DNA of 54,979 bases from an uncultured Ruminococcus sp. (GCA_900550695.1 URTF01000003.1:1-54979), one strand, 5' to 3'. Positions 1-8,516 are shown, numbered from the stretch's first letter. Numbers and translations: made by a program. Notes: generated from the letters alone by a model not told the origin.

Positions 1-2
1 AG

Positions 3-1349
3 GATATGAAGTTCGGTTTTGAAATGTTCAGCGGTGAGAGATTTTTCAAAAGGTCTATAAAATCTGAAACGGCGAAATCCGAAAAGCAGAAGATTCGGCT
101 TCACCACTATATCCAGTCATTCAAGCCGGGTGAGGTCACTCCCGATGAAGCTCATCAAATCGGAGTAGAATGGGCGGAGAGAGTTTTCGGAAAAAATCGA
201 ATGGTGCTGTGTGCAACACATACCGACCGTGGACATATCCACAACCATTTTGCCGTATGTCCTTACGATATGGACGGAAAGCACTGGCACGCCAACAAGG
301 AAAGTCTGCGGAGATGCAAAGCAATATCCGATGAAATTTCTCTTGCTCATGGGCTTGAAATTATCGAACACCCGAAAAAATCATATAATCACAAGTACGG
401 CGAGTACAAAATGCGAAAGGAGAGAAAGTCTTGGAAGCAGAAATTGTGCGATGACATTGACAATGCAATTATGAAAGAGAACGTCAGGAGCATTGACGAT
501 CTGCTCAAAGAGCTGATGAAGCAGGGCTATGGCATTCGGCGAGGAAAGTATATTTCCATAAAGGTCAGGCAGAACAGAAAGCCGGTCCGCAGTTATCGGC
601 TTGGTGATGGTTACGCTCTTGAACATTTGCAATTTCGCATTGAGCATAAGAATATGGAGATGCCGATGTCCGAAGCTTTGAAGTATTCGGGCATTCAGAG
701 GGAGTATGCTTTGTGTATCAGGCAGATACAAATTCAGCTTTACCGCCGTCCCGAAGCCGACAGACTTCACTTTGCCACATTCCGAGAGGTCGAAAGGTCA
801 AGCCGTCTGCTGTTATATTTGCGTGATAACAAAATTCATTCGGCAGATGATTTTCGGAAAGCTGTTTCCGATGCGGAAGCAAGACTCAAAAATCTGAAAG
901 CCGAAAAGGACAGCCTTACAAAGAAAATTGCCGATGAGGAAAAGCTCATCGGCGATATTCCGAAGTATCTTGAAATTCTCGGACGCAGACCTTTTCTTCC
1001 GAAGGACGCAGTAGAGCTTGCACAGTACAATTATCTGAAAGATGCAGGGATAACCTCGCTTGAAGATGCGGAAAAGCACAGGCTGATGCTTGCCGATATG
1101 AAAAGTCGGCTTGAAGATGCTGACGGAAAAATCCGTGAAGCTGTTTCCGAGAAAAAGACCGTTTCCGATTTTTATGCCTTGTATGAAAATCAGATGAAGT
1201 CGGATTATCAGGTTTTGCTTGAACAGGCTAAGGCGGAAATGGAGAATATCCGCAGGGAGGAAGAACGGCAGAAAGCTGAAAAAGAAAGGAGTGATTTACG
1301 GTCAGAGGATAAAACGCATGATAGGAACAGGTCGGGACTTTCAAGATGA
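3..1349 (+). CDS. Relaxase / mobilization nuclease, 5' end cut by window edge
   Basis: Seen: the frame is open to the left edge and the first Met (position 6) has no visible ribosome site, so the true start is probably outside. Counting from that Met, residues 71-82 contain the His cluster THTDRGHIHNHF, the metal-binding motif of HUH relaxases (Relaxase/MobA-MobL type, PF03432). The N-terminal strand that normally carries the catalytic Tyr is not in the window. The last third (about residues 285-440) is charged and heptad-like, suggesting a coiled coil. Known: such relaxases nick oriT and pilot the transferred strand. Context: conjugation-type genes lie on the opposite strand at 3.0-5.6 kb, so this is part of a conjugative or mobilizable element. 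Confidence 0.88.
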   Translation, partial: DMKFGFEMFSGERFFKRSIKSETAKSEKQKIRLHHYIQSFKPGEVTPDEAHQIGVEWAERVFGKNRMVLCATHTDRGHIHNHFAVCPYDMDGKHWHANKESLRRCKAISDEISLAHGLEIIEHPKKSYNHKYGEYKMRKERKSWKQKLCDDIDNAIMKENVRSIDDLLKELMKQGYGIRRGKYISIKVRQNRKPVRSYRLGDGYALEHLQFRIEHKNMEMPMSEALKYSGIQREYALCIRQIQIQLYRRPEADRLHFATFREVERSSRLLLYLRDNKIHSADDFRKAVSDAEARLKNLKAEKDSLTKKIADEEKLIGDIPKYLEILGRRPFLPKDAVELAQYNYLKDAGITSLEDAEKHRLMLADMKSRLEDADGKIREAVSEKKTVSDFYALYENQMKSDYQVLLEQAKAEMENIRREEERQKAEKERSDLRSEDKTHDRNRSGLSR

Positions 1350-1350
1350 T

Positions 1351-1384
1351 GAAAAAATCACAGCACCCGTTTGAGTGCTGTGAT
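1351..1384 (-). terminator. Intrinsic terminator of the HAD gene
   Basis: A perfect 10-bp stem (1357-1366 with 1375-1384, 8-nt loop) is followed, reading the minus strand, by six T residues (1351-1356). It sits just past the stop codon of the minus-strand HAD hydrolase. On the plus strand there is no T tract, so it should not terminate the relaxase mRNA efficiently. Confidence 0.8.
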
Positions 1385-1398
1385 AAGTGAGGTGATTG

Positions 1399-2082
1399 TT
1401 AGGTTGAAATTTGCAGCTTTTTAAAATATTCTGTATTATATACTTCCAATAGATTTTTTACAGCCGTGACATTTGACGGAATTTCTCGATTGTTCCTATT
1501 TATCCATATTGCATTTATTCCAATAGATGAAGCTCCCTTAATATCACTGCTTAACGAATCACCAATATGTAATACCTCGTCGGCAGGTATTCTTACACTT
1601 TTTAAAGCAAACTCAAATAATTCTCTTCTGGGTTTATATGACTTTGCATCTTCACTTGTAAATACTCCAGTTGGAGTTAAATCATGATAGTTTAGCGCTT
1701 GAAGGATATCATCTCTGTCAATATTGGATACAACATAGATAGGGACAGGGCACAATTCAAAGAAATGTTTTGATTCTTCAAAGATAGGTGGCTTTATCCA
1801 ATGGGCAAACATCAGATTGCTTAATATCTCTGCATTTGTTGATGAATTAAAATGCTGTATAGTTTTTTTCAATGACAGGTATTCCAATTTTCTTTGAGTT
1901 TCAAAATTATCACCATATGCATTTGTAAAAGCAGTTTGAAACTCATTCCACCAATATGAGCCTATTTCTGATATGTCATTTACTTTTCCGCTGTTATATA
2001 TTTCTTGTGACACTCTTTTTATAACTTCACCATCTTCATGTACGATAGTGCCGTAAAAATCTATAAATATTGCTTTTATCAT
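1399..2082 (-). CDS. HAD-superfamily hydrolase
   Basis: Seen: 227 residues from the ATG at 2082, which is preceded by GAGGTGAT at good spacing; an upstream in-frame Met at 2145 lacks such a site. HAD motifs appear in order: motif I IDFYGTIV near residue 8, motif II VVSNID, a Lys in the TSEDAKSYKPRRE segment, and motif IV HIGDSLSSDIKGA. Motif I reads D-F-Y-G-T, so the second Asp used as acid/base by HAD phosphatases is Tyr, as in 2-haloacid dehalogenases and related proteins. The family is clear, the substrate is not. Context: it sits between relaxase and transfer genes with its own promoter and terminator, so it is probably cargo of the mobile element. Confidence 0.85.
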   Translation of the reverse strand: MIKAIFIDFYGTIVHEDGEVIKRVSQEIYNSGKVNDISEIGSYWWNEFQTAFTNAYGDNFETQRKLEYLSLKKTIQHFNSSTNAEILSNLMFAHWIKPPIFEESKHFFELCPVPIYVVSNIDRDDILQALNYHDLTPTGVFTSEDAKSYKPRRELFEFALKSVRIPADEVLHIGDSLSSDIKGASSIGINAIWINRNNREIPSNVTAVKNLLEVYNTEYFKKLQIST

Positions 2083-2143
2083 TTTGTGAATATCACCTCG
2101 TAAGCTGGTTTGTCGGTCAGTTATTTCATCTGCTGTTAAAAGC

Positions 2144-2172
2144 ATTATACCATATCAAAATAAAAAAATCAA
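2144..2172 (-). promoter_or_regulatory. Sigma-A type promoter of the HAD gene
   Basis: On the minus strand: -35 TTGATT (2172-2167), 17-bp spacer, -10 TATAAT (2149-2144), about 60 bp before the HAD start. Confidence 0.65.
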
Positions 2173-2205
2173 ATATAAATCAAAGAAAGGGGAGGATAAC
2201 CAAAA

Positions 2206-2586
2206 TCAATTTTTCATCTCTTCTTCATGCAGACGGTCAAGCTCGGCATAATATTTGTCAAGAACGGTCTGAAGTTCTTTCAGCGTGTTCATTGCACATC
2301 GGAGCTGCCTTTCGAGCTTATCAAGCTGTTTTTCGTCGTGTATATCGAAAATAATGCTGTTTAACACATCAATGCGGGCTGTGAGATCATTCACGGCGAT
2401 CAGAATATCGGAGCTTTTCGGCTTGCATTTTACTCTGATCTTGTGCGGATCGATACTGCCGCTGCATCGGTCGTCGATATAGCTGCCCACATAGAAGATC
2501 GTGAACCTGTAATCGTCGTTTTCAAGCTTCAATGCGGGCATTGTATCGTTCTGCTCCAATGTGTTTTTTATTTCGGATAAAGCCAT
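2206..2586 (-). CDS. Hypothetical mobile-element protein with C-terminal coiled coil
   Basis: 126 residues, no recognised domain. The second half (about residues 60-122) is strongly charged with regular Leu/Ile spacing and a predicted coiled coil, including the run LDKLERQLRCAMNTLKELQT. The N-terminal half contains a beta-rich stretch around DDYRFTIFYVGSYIDD. The ribosome site is weak (GGAAAGG about 15 bases upstream of the ATG). It lies in the same orientation as the transfer genes and probably belongs to the element. Function unknown. Confidence 0.6.
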   Translation of the reverse strand: MALSEIKNTLEQNDTMPALKLENDDYRFTIFYVGSYIDDRCSGSIDPHKIRVKCKPKSSDILIAVNDLTARIDVLNSIIFDIHDEKQLDKLERQLRCAMNTLKELQTVLDKYYAELDRLHEEEMKN

Positions 2587-2645
2587 AATGATATACCATA
2601 CCTTTCCGGGTGTTAATTTCTCAAAAATGCATCTGTGCTACCTTT

Positions 2646-2912
2646 TTAATACATCAAAGACAGGCAGGTTGCTACACTTGCCGTTACACTTTCAAGGAAA
2701 ATTCTACGGGTTATCTCGCCCCTGTTGAATTTGTCCAAGCAAGTTTTGTACCTGTTTTTTATTTCCGTTTCAGCTTCTTCGGTTTCCATATATTCTGCGG
2801 GAGTAAAACCGCCGTGACGTGCCTTATAGGTACATTCAGCAAGCGGCGCAAAGCGTTTAAACACGGCTTCCTTAAATTCTTCGAGTGTAGGCGCATTATT
2901 GTTTGTATTCAT
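2646..2912 (-). CDS. Small hypothetical mobile-element protein
   Basis: 88 residues, start at 2912 supported by AGAAAGGA nine bases upstream. Predominantly helical and charged, no signal peptide or membrane segment. The stretch TPAEYMETEEAETEIKNRYK is the most distinctive part. Not recognised. It follows the coupling-protein gene in the same orientation with a gap of about 130 bp, in keeping with small accessory genes of conjugative elements. Confidence 0.6.
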   Translation of the reverse strand: MNTNNNAPTLEEFKEAVFKRFAPLAECTYKARHGGFTPAEYMETEEAETEIKNRYKTCLDKFNRGEITRRIFLESVTASVATCLSLMY

Positions 2913-3041
2913 AAAGTTCAGTCCTTTCTGATAGCTCTGTCTGTTTATTGCGGCGGAAGGTAATGCTTTTCACATCATATCCTGCTTTGTTTATCAAGCA
3001 AACAGAGAAATTTTATTGTTTAAAACGTGAATGGAGTGGAG

Positions 3042-4250
3042 TTAAAGCAGGCTGTATGGCTTTATTTTCCGAACGGTGACAGCCTTTTCTCCGCTTGTGA
3101 GAAGCATCGCATCGGTGCGGGGCATACACATTATCGTTTCGGGCGTTTTGTATGCTCTGTAACCGATAAATTCCGCTGTTTCAACGTCCTGCGAGCCAAG
3201 ATAGAGAATGTGATCGCAATTGTTGACGATAGTTGTCGCTTCTGCGTGGCTGTACATACTTTCAAGCTGCGTCATGCTTTGGAGAATAAGGCTTACGGAA
3301 ATATCCCTTGAGCGGATAACCGAGATGATCTTGTCGAAGTCGGGTATCCTTGTACTTGCCGCAAAATCGTCCATTATTATTCTTACGGGAACCTTCAGCC
3401 TGCCGTCGGGATTTGCGTCTGCCTGAGAGCAAAGGAGCTGCAAAGCCTGAGTGTAAAATATGTTCACAAGCATATCGAATGTCCTGTCCGTGTCGCTCAC
3501 GTTGAGGAAAAGCACGGTTTTATTTCTGCCAAGCTCACGAATGTCAAAAGGCTCGCTGCCCTCAAAGATAACGGATGCTTCTTCAAATCCGAACGGTTCA
3601 AGCGCACGGTTAGCAAATTCAATTATGCTGCTCCACATCTTGTCGGCACTTGCCGAAGAACGTATCTGACGGTATTTTTTTGCCGCAAAGCTGTTCGGAT
3701 TTTTCTCTGCCCATTGGAGGAAAGAAATTTCGCCGTTCGGTGATATAAAGGTCTGATGAAGTCTGCATACAGTCAGCATATTGTGTTAATCGTCATTGAT
3801 CGCTTCAAGGCAATATGCGATAAGAAAAGCAATGTAAGACGCCGCTGATTTTTCCCAGAACGGCTCATCTCCATCGAGCGTGGGCATTATCGTATTTGCA
3901 AGAGAAAGAATATCCTGCTCACGGTATTTTCCGTCTTTGTATTTCCTTATCCCGTCAAGAGGGTTGTAGCCGCAGGAACGAAGAGGGTCAACGAGATCAA
4001 GCGTTTTTACATTGTAGCCTTTTGCGATAAGCTCGTCCTTGAAAAGTCTTTCAAGCTGTCCCTTTGTGTCGGAAACAACAAGGCTTCCCGTGATATTCTT
4101 TATGTTCGGGATAACATAGCCTCCCGTTTTTCCCGAACCCGATGAACCGATGATAAGATCGTTGTTGTTGAGTCCCGTTTCCTTTGTATCGTTTGAAACT
4201 GTGATGCCGTCTGCAAGGATCCTTGTACCGTATATATCGTTCTTTTTCAT
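3042..4250 (-). pseudogene. VirD4/TraG-like coupling protein interrupted by one in-frame stop
   Basis: Two segments lie in the same reading frame: 4250-3786 (154 residues) and 3779-3042 (245 residues). They are separated only by a TAA at 3788-3786 and two codons. The first part has the Walker A motif IIGSSGSGKTGGYVIPNIK near residue 33; the second has a Walker-B-like VPVRIIMDDFAAS and the ATPase core of type IV coupling proteins. Known: these hexameric ATPases recruit the relaxase-DNA complex to the conjugation channel. The N-terminal membrane segments typical of VirD4 are absent, and the reading frame starts almost directly at the nucleotide-binding fold. The ATG at 4250 has AAGGGAG inside the end of the clpP-like gene, so the two are translationally coupled. 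The stop predicts a split or dead protein unless read through. Confidence 0.85.
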
Positions 4251-4254
4251 ATTA

Positions 4255-4833
4255 TCAGACTCCCTTCATAATTCCCGTTGCAAGTCCGAATGTGATAGCC
4301 TCCTCCGCACTGTAAAAGGTGTCGTCGGAAGTCACATCGTAAATTTCTTCGAGCGGTCTGCCTGTTTTTTCTGCAATTATCTTTGCAAGTGCCTCACGGA
4401 CTTCATCGAGCTTTTCAAGCTCATGGCGAAGCTCGTGAGATTTCTTTCCGCCGATGCTGCCGCCGCCGAATGACGGATCGTGTATCATAAGCCGAGTGTG
4501 GGGGAGCATTTCACGCTTTTTCCCTGCGAGAAAAAGTATCGCTCCCATACTTGCCGCCGTCCCCGTGCAGACCGTCCGAACGGGCGACTTCATAAGGCTG
4601 ATGAGATCATATACCGCAAGTCCGCTTATGACCTCTCCGCCCGGGCTGTTTATGTACAGGGTTATTTCTTTCCCCGAGTCCTGCCTTTCAAGATACATAA
4701 GCTGCTTTATCAGCTCATTTGAGGTTTCGGGGTTCACCTCCTTCGTGAGAAAAATTTCTCTTCGTGAAAGAAGTTCGTCCTCTATTTTTATGCAGTCTGT
4801 TCCTCTGACTGTTTCCTTTAAAATATTTGCCAT
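4255..4833 (-). CDS. ClpP-family serine protease encoded in the conjugation block
   Basis: 192 residues, the usual ClpP length. Catalytic triad by motif comparison with E. coli ClpP: Ser95 in GTAASMGAIL, His118 in LMIHDP, Asp171 in TSDDTFYSAEEA. The INSPGG strand (residues 61-66) is intact. Known: ClpP forms a barrel that degrades substrates fed by a ClpX/ClpA-type ATPase; no such ATPase is in the window. Context: the start overlaps the end of the upstream 251-residue gene by 16 bp, and the coupling-protein ATG is 4 bp after its stop, so all three are in one transcript. Likely an element-borne paralogue rather than the housekeeping clpP. Its substrate is unknown. Confidence 0.9.
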   Translation of the reverse strand: MANILKETVRGTDCIKIEDELLSRREIFLTKEVNPETSNELIKQLMYLERQDSGKEITLYINSPGGEVISGLAVYDLISLMKSPVRTVCTGTAASMGAILFLAGKKREMLPHTRLMIHDPSFGGGSIGGKKSHELRHELEKLDEVREALAKIIAEKTGRPLEEIYDVTSDDTFYSAEEAITFGLATGIMKGV

Positions 4834-5573
4834 TGTTCATCATTCCTTTCCGGAGCATTACATATTTCGCTGACAGGATCTTTGTATTTGCGTATTATCG
4901 ATTTAGAGTCAAACATCTTGGGAAATGTGAGTTTTGCACTCTCAAATACAAGGAAGGCAAACTCGTCATAGCTTTCCCGTATCTCTTTTTCAAAATCGGC
5001 GATAGGCTGATTTGGTATCCAGCTTCTGCGCTGATGCATAAGGAGCTTTTCCATATATTGCTGTATCGTAGTGCCGTCTTCTATTGGGAAATTCATAGTG
5101 TGTTTTACATCACGTCTGAATACTCTGTAAAAGCTGTTTATTTTGCTCTTGGAACGTTCCACCTTTTGAACGGCGTATTGGAGAAAGGCGTTTATGCTGA
5201 AATATCGGAAAAGCCTTGCCGTGCAGTTTTCAGTATTCTGCAGCTGCTGTTCAATGCCAAAAAGAAATGCATAGTAACACCGACGGCTAAGTTCAGTCTC
5301 CTCGGGCGAATAAATTATCGGATCATCTTTAAGCTCCTTGACAAGTCCGAAAAACTCGCCCACGGTTATTGAGGAGATGACCGTATCATCGGAGGGCATT
5401 TCCCAGCATGTCAGCAGGGAAGTTATCTGATTGAGCACATATTTGTATTTTGCTCCGCCCAGCTGAACCATTGGCATTTCGATAAGCTTGGTGAAAATTT
5501 TGTCTATCTCGTCATTGCTGTCGATATATCCTTTTTGTGAAGAAGCGGTTGCTTTTTCAAGTGACTGTTTCAT
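4818..5573 (-). CDS. Hypothetical protein, first gene of the ClpP/coupling-protein operon
   Basis: 251 residues; start at 5573 preceded by AAAGGAGGAGG, a strong ribosome site. No signal peptide or transmembrane helix is evident. It is rich in aromatic and charged helices, for example around LFRYFSINAFLQYAVQKVER. Its last codons overlap the ClpP-like start (16 bp), a sign of coupled translation. No family recognised. Position suggests a role with the protease or coupling protein in transfer, but this is only inference. Confidence 0.65.
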   Translation of the reverse strand: MKQSLEKATASSQKGYIDSNDEIDKIFTKLIEMPMVQLGGAKYKYVLNQITSLLTCWEMPSDDTVISSITVGEFFGLVKELKDDPIIYSPEETELSRRCYYAFLFGIEQQLQNTENCTARLFRYFSINAFLQYAVQKVERSKSKINSFYRVFRRDVKHTMNFPIEDGTTIQQYMEKLLMHQRRSWIPNQPIADFEKEIRESYDEFAFLVFESAKLTFPKMFDSKSIIRKYKDPVSEICNAPERNDEQWQIF

Positions 5574-5621
5574 AATGTGTCCTCCTCCTTTGTCTGTTTG
5601 TATTCGTCGGTGAACCTTACC

Positions 5622-5701
5622 CCATAAGGACTTTACATGCTTATGGTCATGTCAATGAATGGTCATTGCCCCGAAGCGTCCTGACTTGGCTTCGGTCAAG
5701 T
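5622..5701. other. Cluster of stem-loops, candidate oriT or regulatory hub
   Basis: In 80 bp of non-coding DNA there are three consecutive perfect inverted repeats: CCATAAG/CTTATGG (5622-5628, 5640-5646, 11-nt loop), CAATGA/TCATTG (5653-5658, 5663-5668, 4-nt loop) and CCGAAGC/GCTTCGG (5671-5677, 5689-5695, 11-nt loop). A fourth, mutually exclusive hairpin ACTTGGC-TTCG-GTCAAGT (5684-5701) overlaps the third. Two hairpins share the 7/11/7 layout. Placement upstream of transfer genes and the dyad density fit an oriT, but no nic consensus was identified. Confidence 0.4.
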
Positions 5702-5765
5702 TTTGAGTAATGGTTTATTTTATTTTCAAGGTTCTGTATGTATTATATATCTTTCGCAGACTTAC

Positions 5766-5819
5766 CCGTAAATTTTACGGAGTTAACTTATTGACGGGAG
5801 AAAAAGTGATGTGTTTAAA
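5766..5819 (+). promoter_or_regulatory. 15-bp palindrome followed by a promoter-like sequence
   Basis: CCGTAAA-T-TTTACGG is a perfect dyad at 5766-5780. Eleven bases later comes TTGACG (5791-5796), 17 bp, then TTTAAA (5814-5819). This could be an operator beside a promoter firing toward 5.9 kb. The -10 match is only 4 of 6. Confidence 0.4.
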
Positions 5820-5885
5820 TAATGGGAGCATATTTTCCGAAATTATCACTGATAGATTTACATATAATTGCAACACCCGAAAATA

Positions 5886-5976
5886 ATGACACATAAAGCA
5901 ACTCGTGTTATAATGGGAGTAACTGTACAACCGTAAACCACTGCACATTGTCGGGACTTGACAGATGGTGTATAAT
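5886..5976 (+). promoter_or_regulatory. Two tandem promoters of the GH114-like lipoprotein
   Basis: P1: ATGACA (5886-5891), 17 bp, TATAAT (5909-5914). P2: TTGTCG (5948-5953), 17 bp, TATAAT (5971-5976). Both point toward the ATG at 6045. Together with the features upstream they account for most of the 470-bp gap 5574-6044. Confidence 0.6.
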
Positions 5977-6044
5977 GATAATATAGAGCAGGCTGACTTA
6001 CGGCTTATTGCGTAAGTGGGTTATTGGCACTGAAAGGAGCAATT

Positions 6045-6866
6045 ATGGATCGGAAATTACAATTAACAGCTGTGATGCTTTCAGCTGTATTGACCTTTTG
6101 CGGCTGCGGTGCGGAAAATGCAGTCTGCGAAAAGGATTATGGCGTGTTTTTGAGTATTGATCCGTCCGATATTGATAAGATAAAAGGGTATCGCACAGTC
6201 GTTATTGATGCACAGTATTTTTCGGAAGAGGATATCGCCTGCCTGAAAGAGCAGGGCAGTGAGGTTTACTCTTATCTGAATATAGGCTCGCTCGAAAATT
6301 TTCGTGACTACTATGAAAATTTTTCGGGATATACACTTGGCAAATATGAAAACTGGGACGAAGAGGAATGGATAAATGTCGCTTCTTCCGAGTGGCAGAC
6401 ATTTCTTGTTTCGTTGGAGAATGAACTGCTTGAAAAAGGGATCGATGGATTTTTTGCAGACAACTGCGATGTTTACTATAACTATCCGGAAGATGAAATA
6501 TTTGACGGTCTGACAGTCATTCTGAAACAGCTTATGGCATATGGCAAGCCTGTCATCATCAACGGCGGAGATACATATGTAACTGCGTACCGTGAAAAAT
6601 ACGGCTCGGCAAAGGATATAATGACGGGAGTAGATCAGGAATCTGTTTTCAGCAGAATAGACTTTGAAAACGGCAGCTTTTCGGCGCAGGAAAAAGAGGA
6701 ACAGGAGTATTTCAAGGGATATGTCGAAGCCTGCAATAAGGACGGAGCAGATGTCTTTCTGCTTGAGTATACGACGGACAGAAGGCTTATTGAGCAGATA
6801 GAAGATTACTGTTCGGAAAAAGGATTCCGTTTCTATATTTCCGATTCCGTTGAATTGGGTCGATAA
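6045..6866 (+). CDS. GH114-like TIM-barrel lipoprotein
   Basis: 273 residues from the ATG at 6045 (GAAAGGAGC just upstream; the Met at 6024 has no site). The first 22 residues form an export signal ending in a Cys-rich LTFCGCG, so a lipid-anchored protein is likely, though the lipobox is not canonical. The remainder matches endo-alpha-1,4-polygalactosaminidase-type GH114 proteins (PF03537): YGVFLSIDP start, SYLNIGSLENFR, GIDGFFADNCDVYYNY and KPVIINGGDTYVTAY in that order. Known: members cleave galactosaminogalactan-type polymers, but most bacterial members are uncharacterised. It has its own promoters and stands next to, but separate from, the kinase gene. Confidence 0.8.
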   Translation: MDRKLQLTAVMLSAVLTFCGCGAENAVCEKDYGVFLSIDPSDIDKIKGYRTVVIDAQYFSEEDIACLKEQGSEVYSYLNIGSLENFRDYYENFSGYTLGKYENWDEEEWINVASSEWQTFLVSLENELLEKGIDGFFADNCDVYYNYPEDEIFDGLTVILKQLMAYGKPVIINGGDTYVTAYREKYGSAKDIMTGVDQESVFSRIDFENGSFSAQEKEEQEYFKGYVEACNKDGADVFLLEYTTDRRLIEQIEDYCSEKGFRFYISDSVELGR

Positions 6867-6899
6867 GCGCCGTTCTGAGTATCATATTGCCCGATGCTC

Positions 6900-6928
6900 T
6901 TGCATATATCAACTGTTTGTGATAAAAT
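6900..6928 (+). promoter_or_regulatory. Promoter of the kinase-HTH operon
   Basis: TTGCAT (6900-6905), 17 bp, TAAAAT (6923-6928), 20 bp before the kinase start codon, so the 5' leader is very short. Confidence 0.6.
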
Positions 6929-6947
6929 AGGGAAGGGGTGAGAACAA

Positions 6948-8516
6948 TTGCAAACGGAAATTATTCATTCATCGCCAAGAGGCATGGTCGAGCTTATTGA
7001 TGATAAAGAAAAATACATACGCAGGACGATATATTCCGAATGTTCGGTTTATGATGCTTTGAAGTCTGCCCGATCTGATTTTATACCGATGATCTGTTCT
7101 GTGGAGATCGCAGACGGGAAAACTGTGGTATGCGAAGAGTATATTGACGGAAAAAAGCTTTCGGATATTGACCTGACCGAAAAACAGGCAGAGAATGTAA
7201 TGATCCGGCTTTGTTCTGCGCTTGAAGATATACATAAGCTTGGTATTGTTCATCGTGACATAAAACCGTCAAATATTATGATCGGCAAAGACGGAAAAAT
7301 AAAGCTCATTGACTTTGAAGCGGCTCGATTTGTTAAGGAAAACAGTGAAAAGGACACACGCTATCTCGGTACGGAAGGTTTTGCACCGCCCGAACAGTAT
7401 GGGTTTGCGCAGACAGATTTCCGTACTGATATTTATGCGGCAGGACAGACGATGAAGATACTTCTCGGGAGCTTCTCGGCAAAGCCTGCATACAGAAGGA
7501 TCATACAGCGATGCACTTTACTTGATCCCGATATGCGTTATCAGAGTGCATCGGAACTGAAAAGGGCGCTTTTAGCTCTTCGCAGAAAGCCTTTTTATAT
7601 TGCAGTCGGAACGCTTCTTTCGGCTGCGGCAGTTCTTGCACTTGTGATAGGCTCTTGGGCTAAGATCGATCAGGATAATTATGAGTTTGATAATGCTGAA
7701 ACTGTTACTGCATCGGTACAGACTGATGATCCCGCAGATTTTGAGGATATTATTAATTATGGTACAAGCAGTGATCACGGTGAGAGTACAGATGTGGTGG
7801 TATCATACGATGACAACGGTTTTGTGTATCTTACCGATTTCAATGAGGGATACAGACAAAAGCCCGAACATATTCCGGAATATAATAAGGATGATCAGAT
7901 ATTCTTCTGCGAGGACAGAGATGCTGAAATATTTCTTGCGAATGGAAAAGATTTGTTTAATTATTTTGAGAGCTACACGATCTACACCGACATTGACCAA
8001 AGCGGCAGAGATGAATGCATAAGTATCATTGTTAATACTAATAACCTGCTTGAGATAAGCATTTTAACACCGAAGGCCAACGATACGATGCAGTATAGAT
8101 TGGATCTTTGTATGTTCACTTTGCAGGATGAGTTTAATTCTTATGATTTGGGCGAAGAAACAATAGTCCAGATAACATGCTTTGAACTTGATGGTGATAA
8201 TCTGCTTGCAGTAACTGTCGGTGATAAGAAAAATTATAACTTTACTGGATATTTTACAGTAAAAGATGATGAACCGTATTATCTTGGAAAAGCATGGGGA
8301 GAAACCTATGCAAGGGTATACGGCAATTCACTTAATGAATATCTTAAACATAACGGCAGAAATATTTATTACTATGAGGAAGAGAAACTTTCTGCAATAA
8401 ATGTTTATGAATATAACGTCAACGGCTGGCCGTATTATGACGATTATCTTATGGATATGATTAACAATAACACTACTCCTGAATGGATATATGATTTCAC
8501 ACATTCTGTTCAATAG
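6948..8516 (+). CDS. Transmembrane Ser/Thr protein kinase with extracellular domain
   Basis: 522 residues from a TTG start at 6948 (GGAAGGGGTG upstream). Kinase motifs: catalytic loop HRDIKPSN (102-109), DFE in place of DFG (122-124), activation segment GTEGFAPPEQYG (141-152), and D161 in DIYAAG. The N-lobe is short, lacks a clear Gly-rich loop, and the beta-3 Lys position seems to be Arg (YIRRTI, 23-28), so ATP binding may be atypical. One membrane helix (about 216-236) separates it from an acidic, Tyr-rich external region of about 285 residues with no known domain. Known: PknB-like kinases couple external cues to cytoplasmic phosphorylation. Twenty bases downstream lies an HTH gene that may be its target. 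Confidence 0.85.
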   Translation: MQTEIIHSSPRGMVELIDDKEKYIRRTIYSECSVYDALKSARSDFIPMICSVEIADGKTVVCEEYIDGKKLSDIDLTEKQAENVMIRLCSALEDIHKLGIVHRDIKPSNIMIGKDGKIKLIDFEAARFVKENSEKDTRYLGTEGFAPPEQYGFAQTDFRTDIYAAGQTMKILLGSFSAKPAYRRIIQRCTLLDPDMRYQSASELKRALLALRRKPFYIAVGTLLSAAAVLALVIGSWAKIDQDNYEFDNAETVTASVQTDDPADFEDIINYGTSSDHGESTDVVVSYDDNGFVYLTDFNEGYRQKPEHIPEYNKDDQIFFCEDRDAEIFLANGKDLFNYFESYTIYTDIDQSGRDECISIIVNTNNLLEISILTPKANDTMQYRLDLCMFTLQDEFNSYDLGEETIVQITCFELDGDNLLAVTVGDKKNYNFTGYFTVKDDEPYYLGKAWGETYARVYGNSLNEYLKHNGRNIYYYEEEKLSAINVYEYNVNGWPYYDDYLMDMINNNTTPEWIYDFTHSVQ

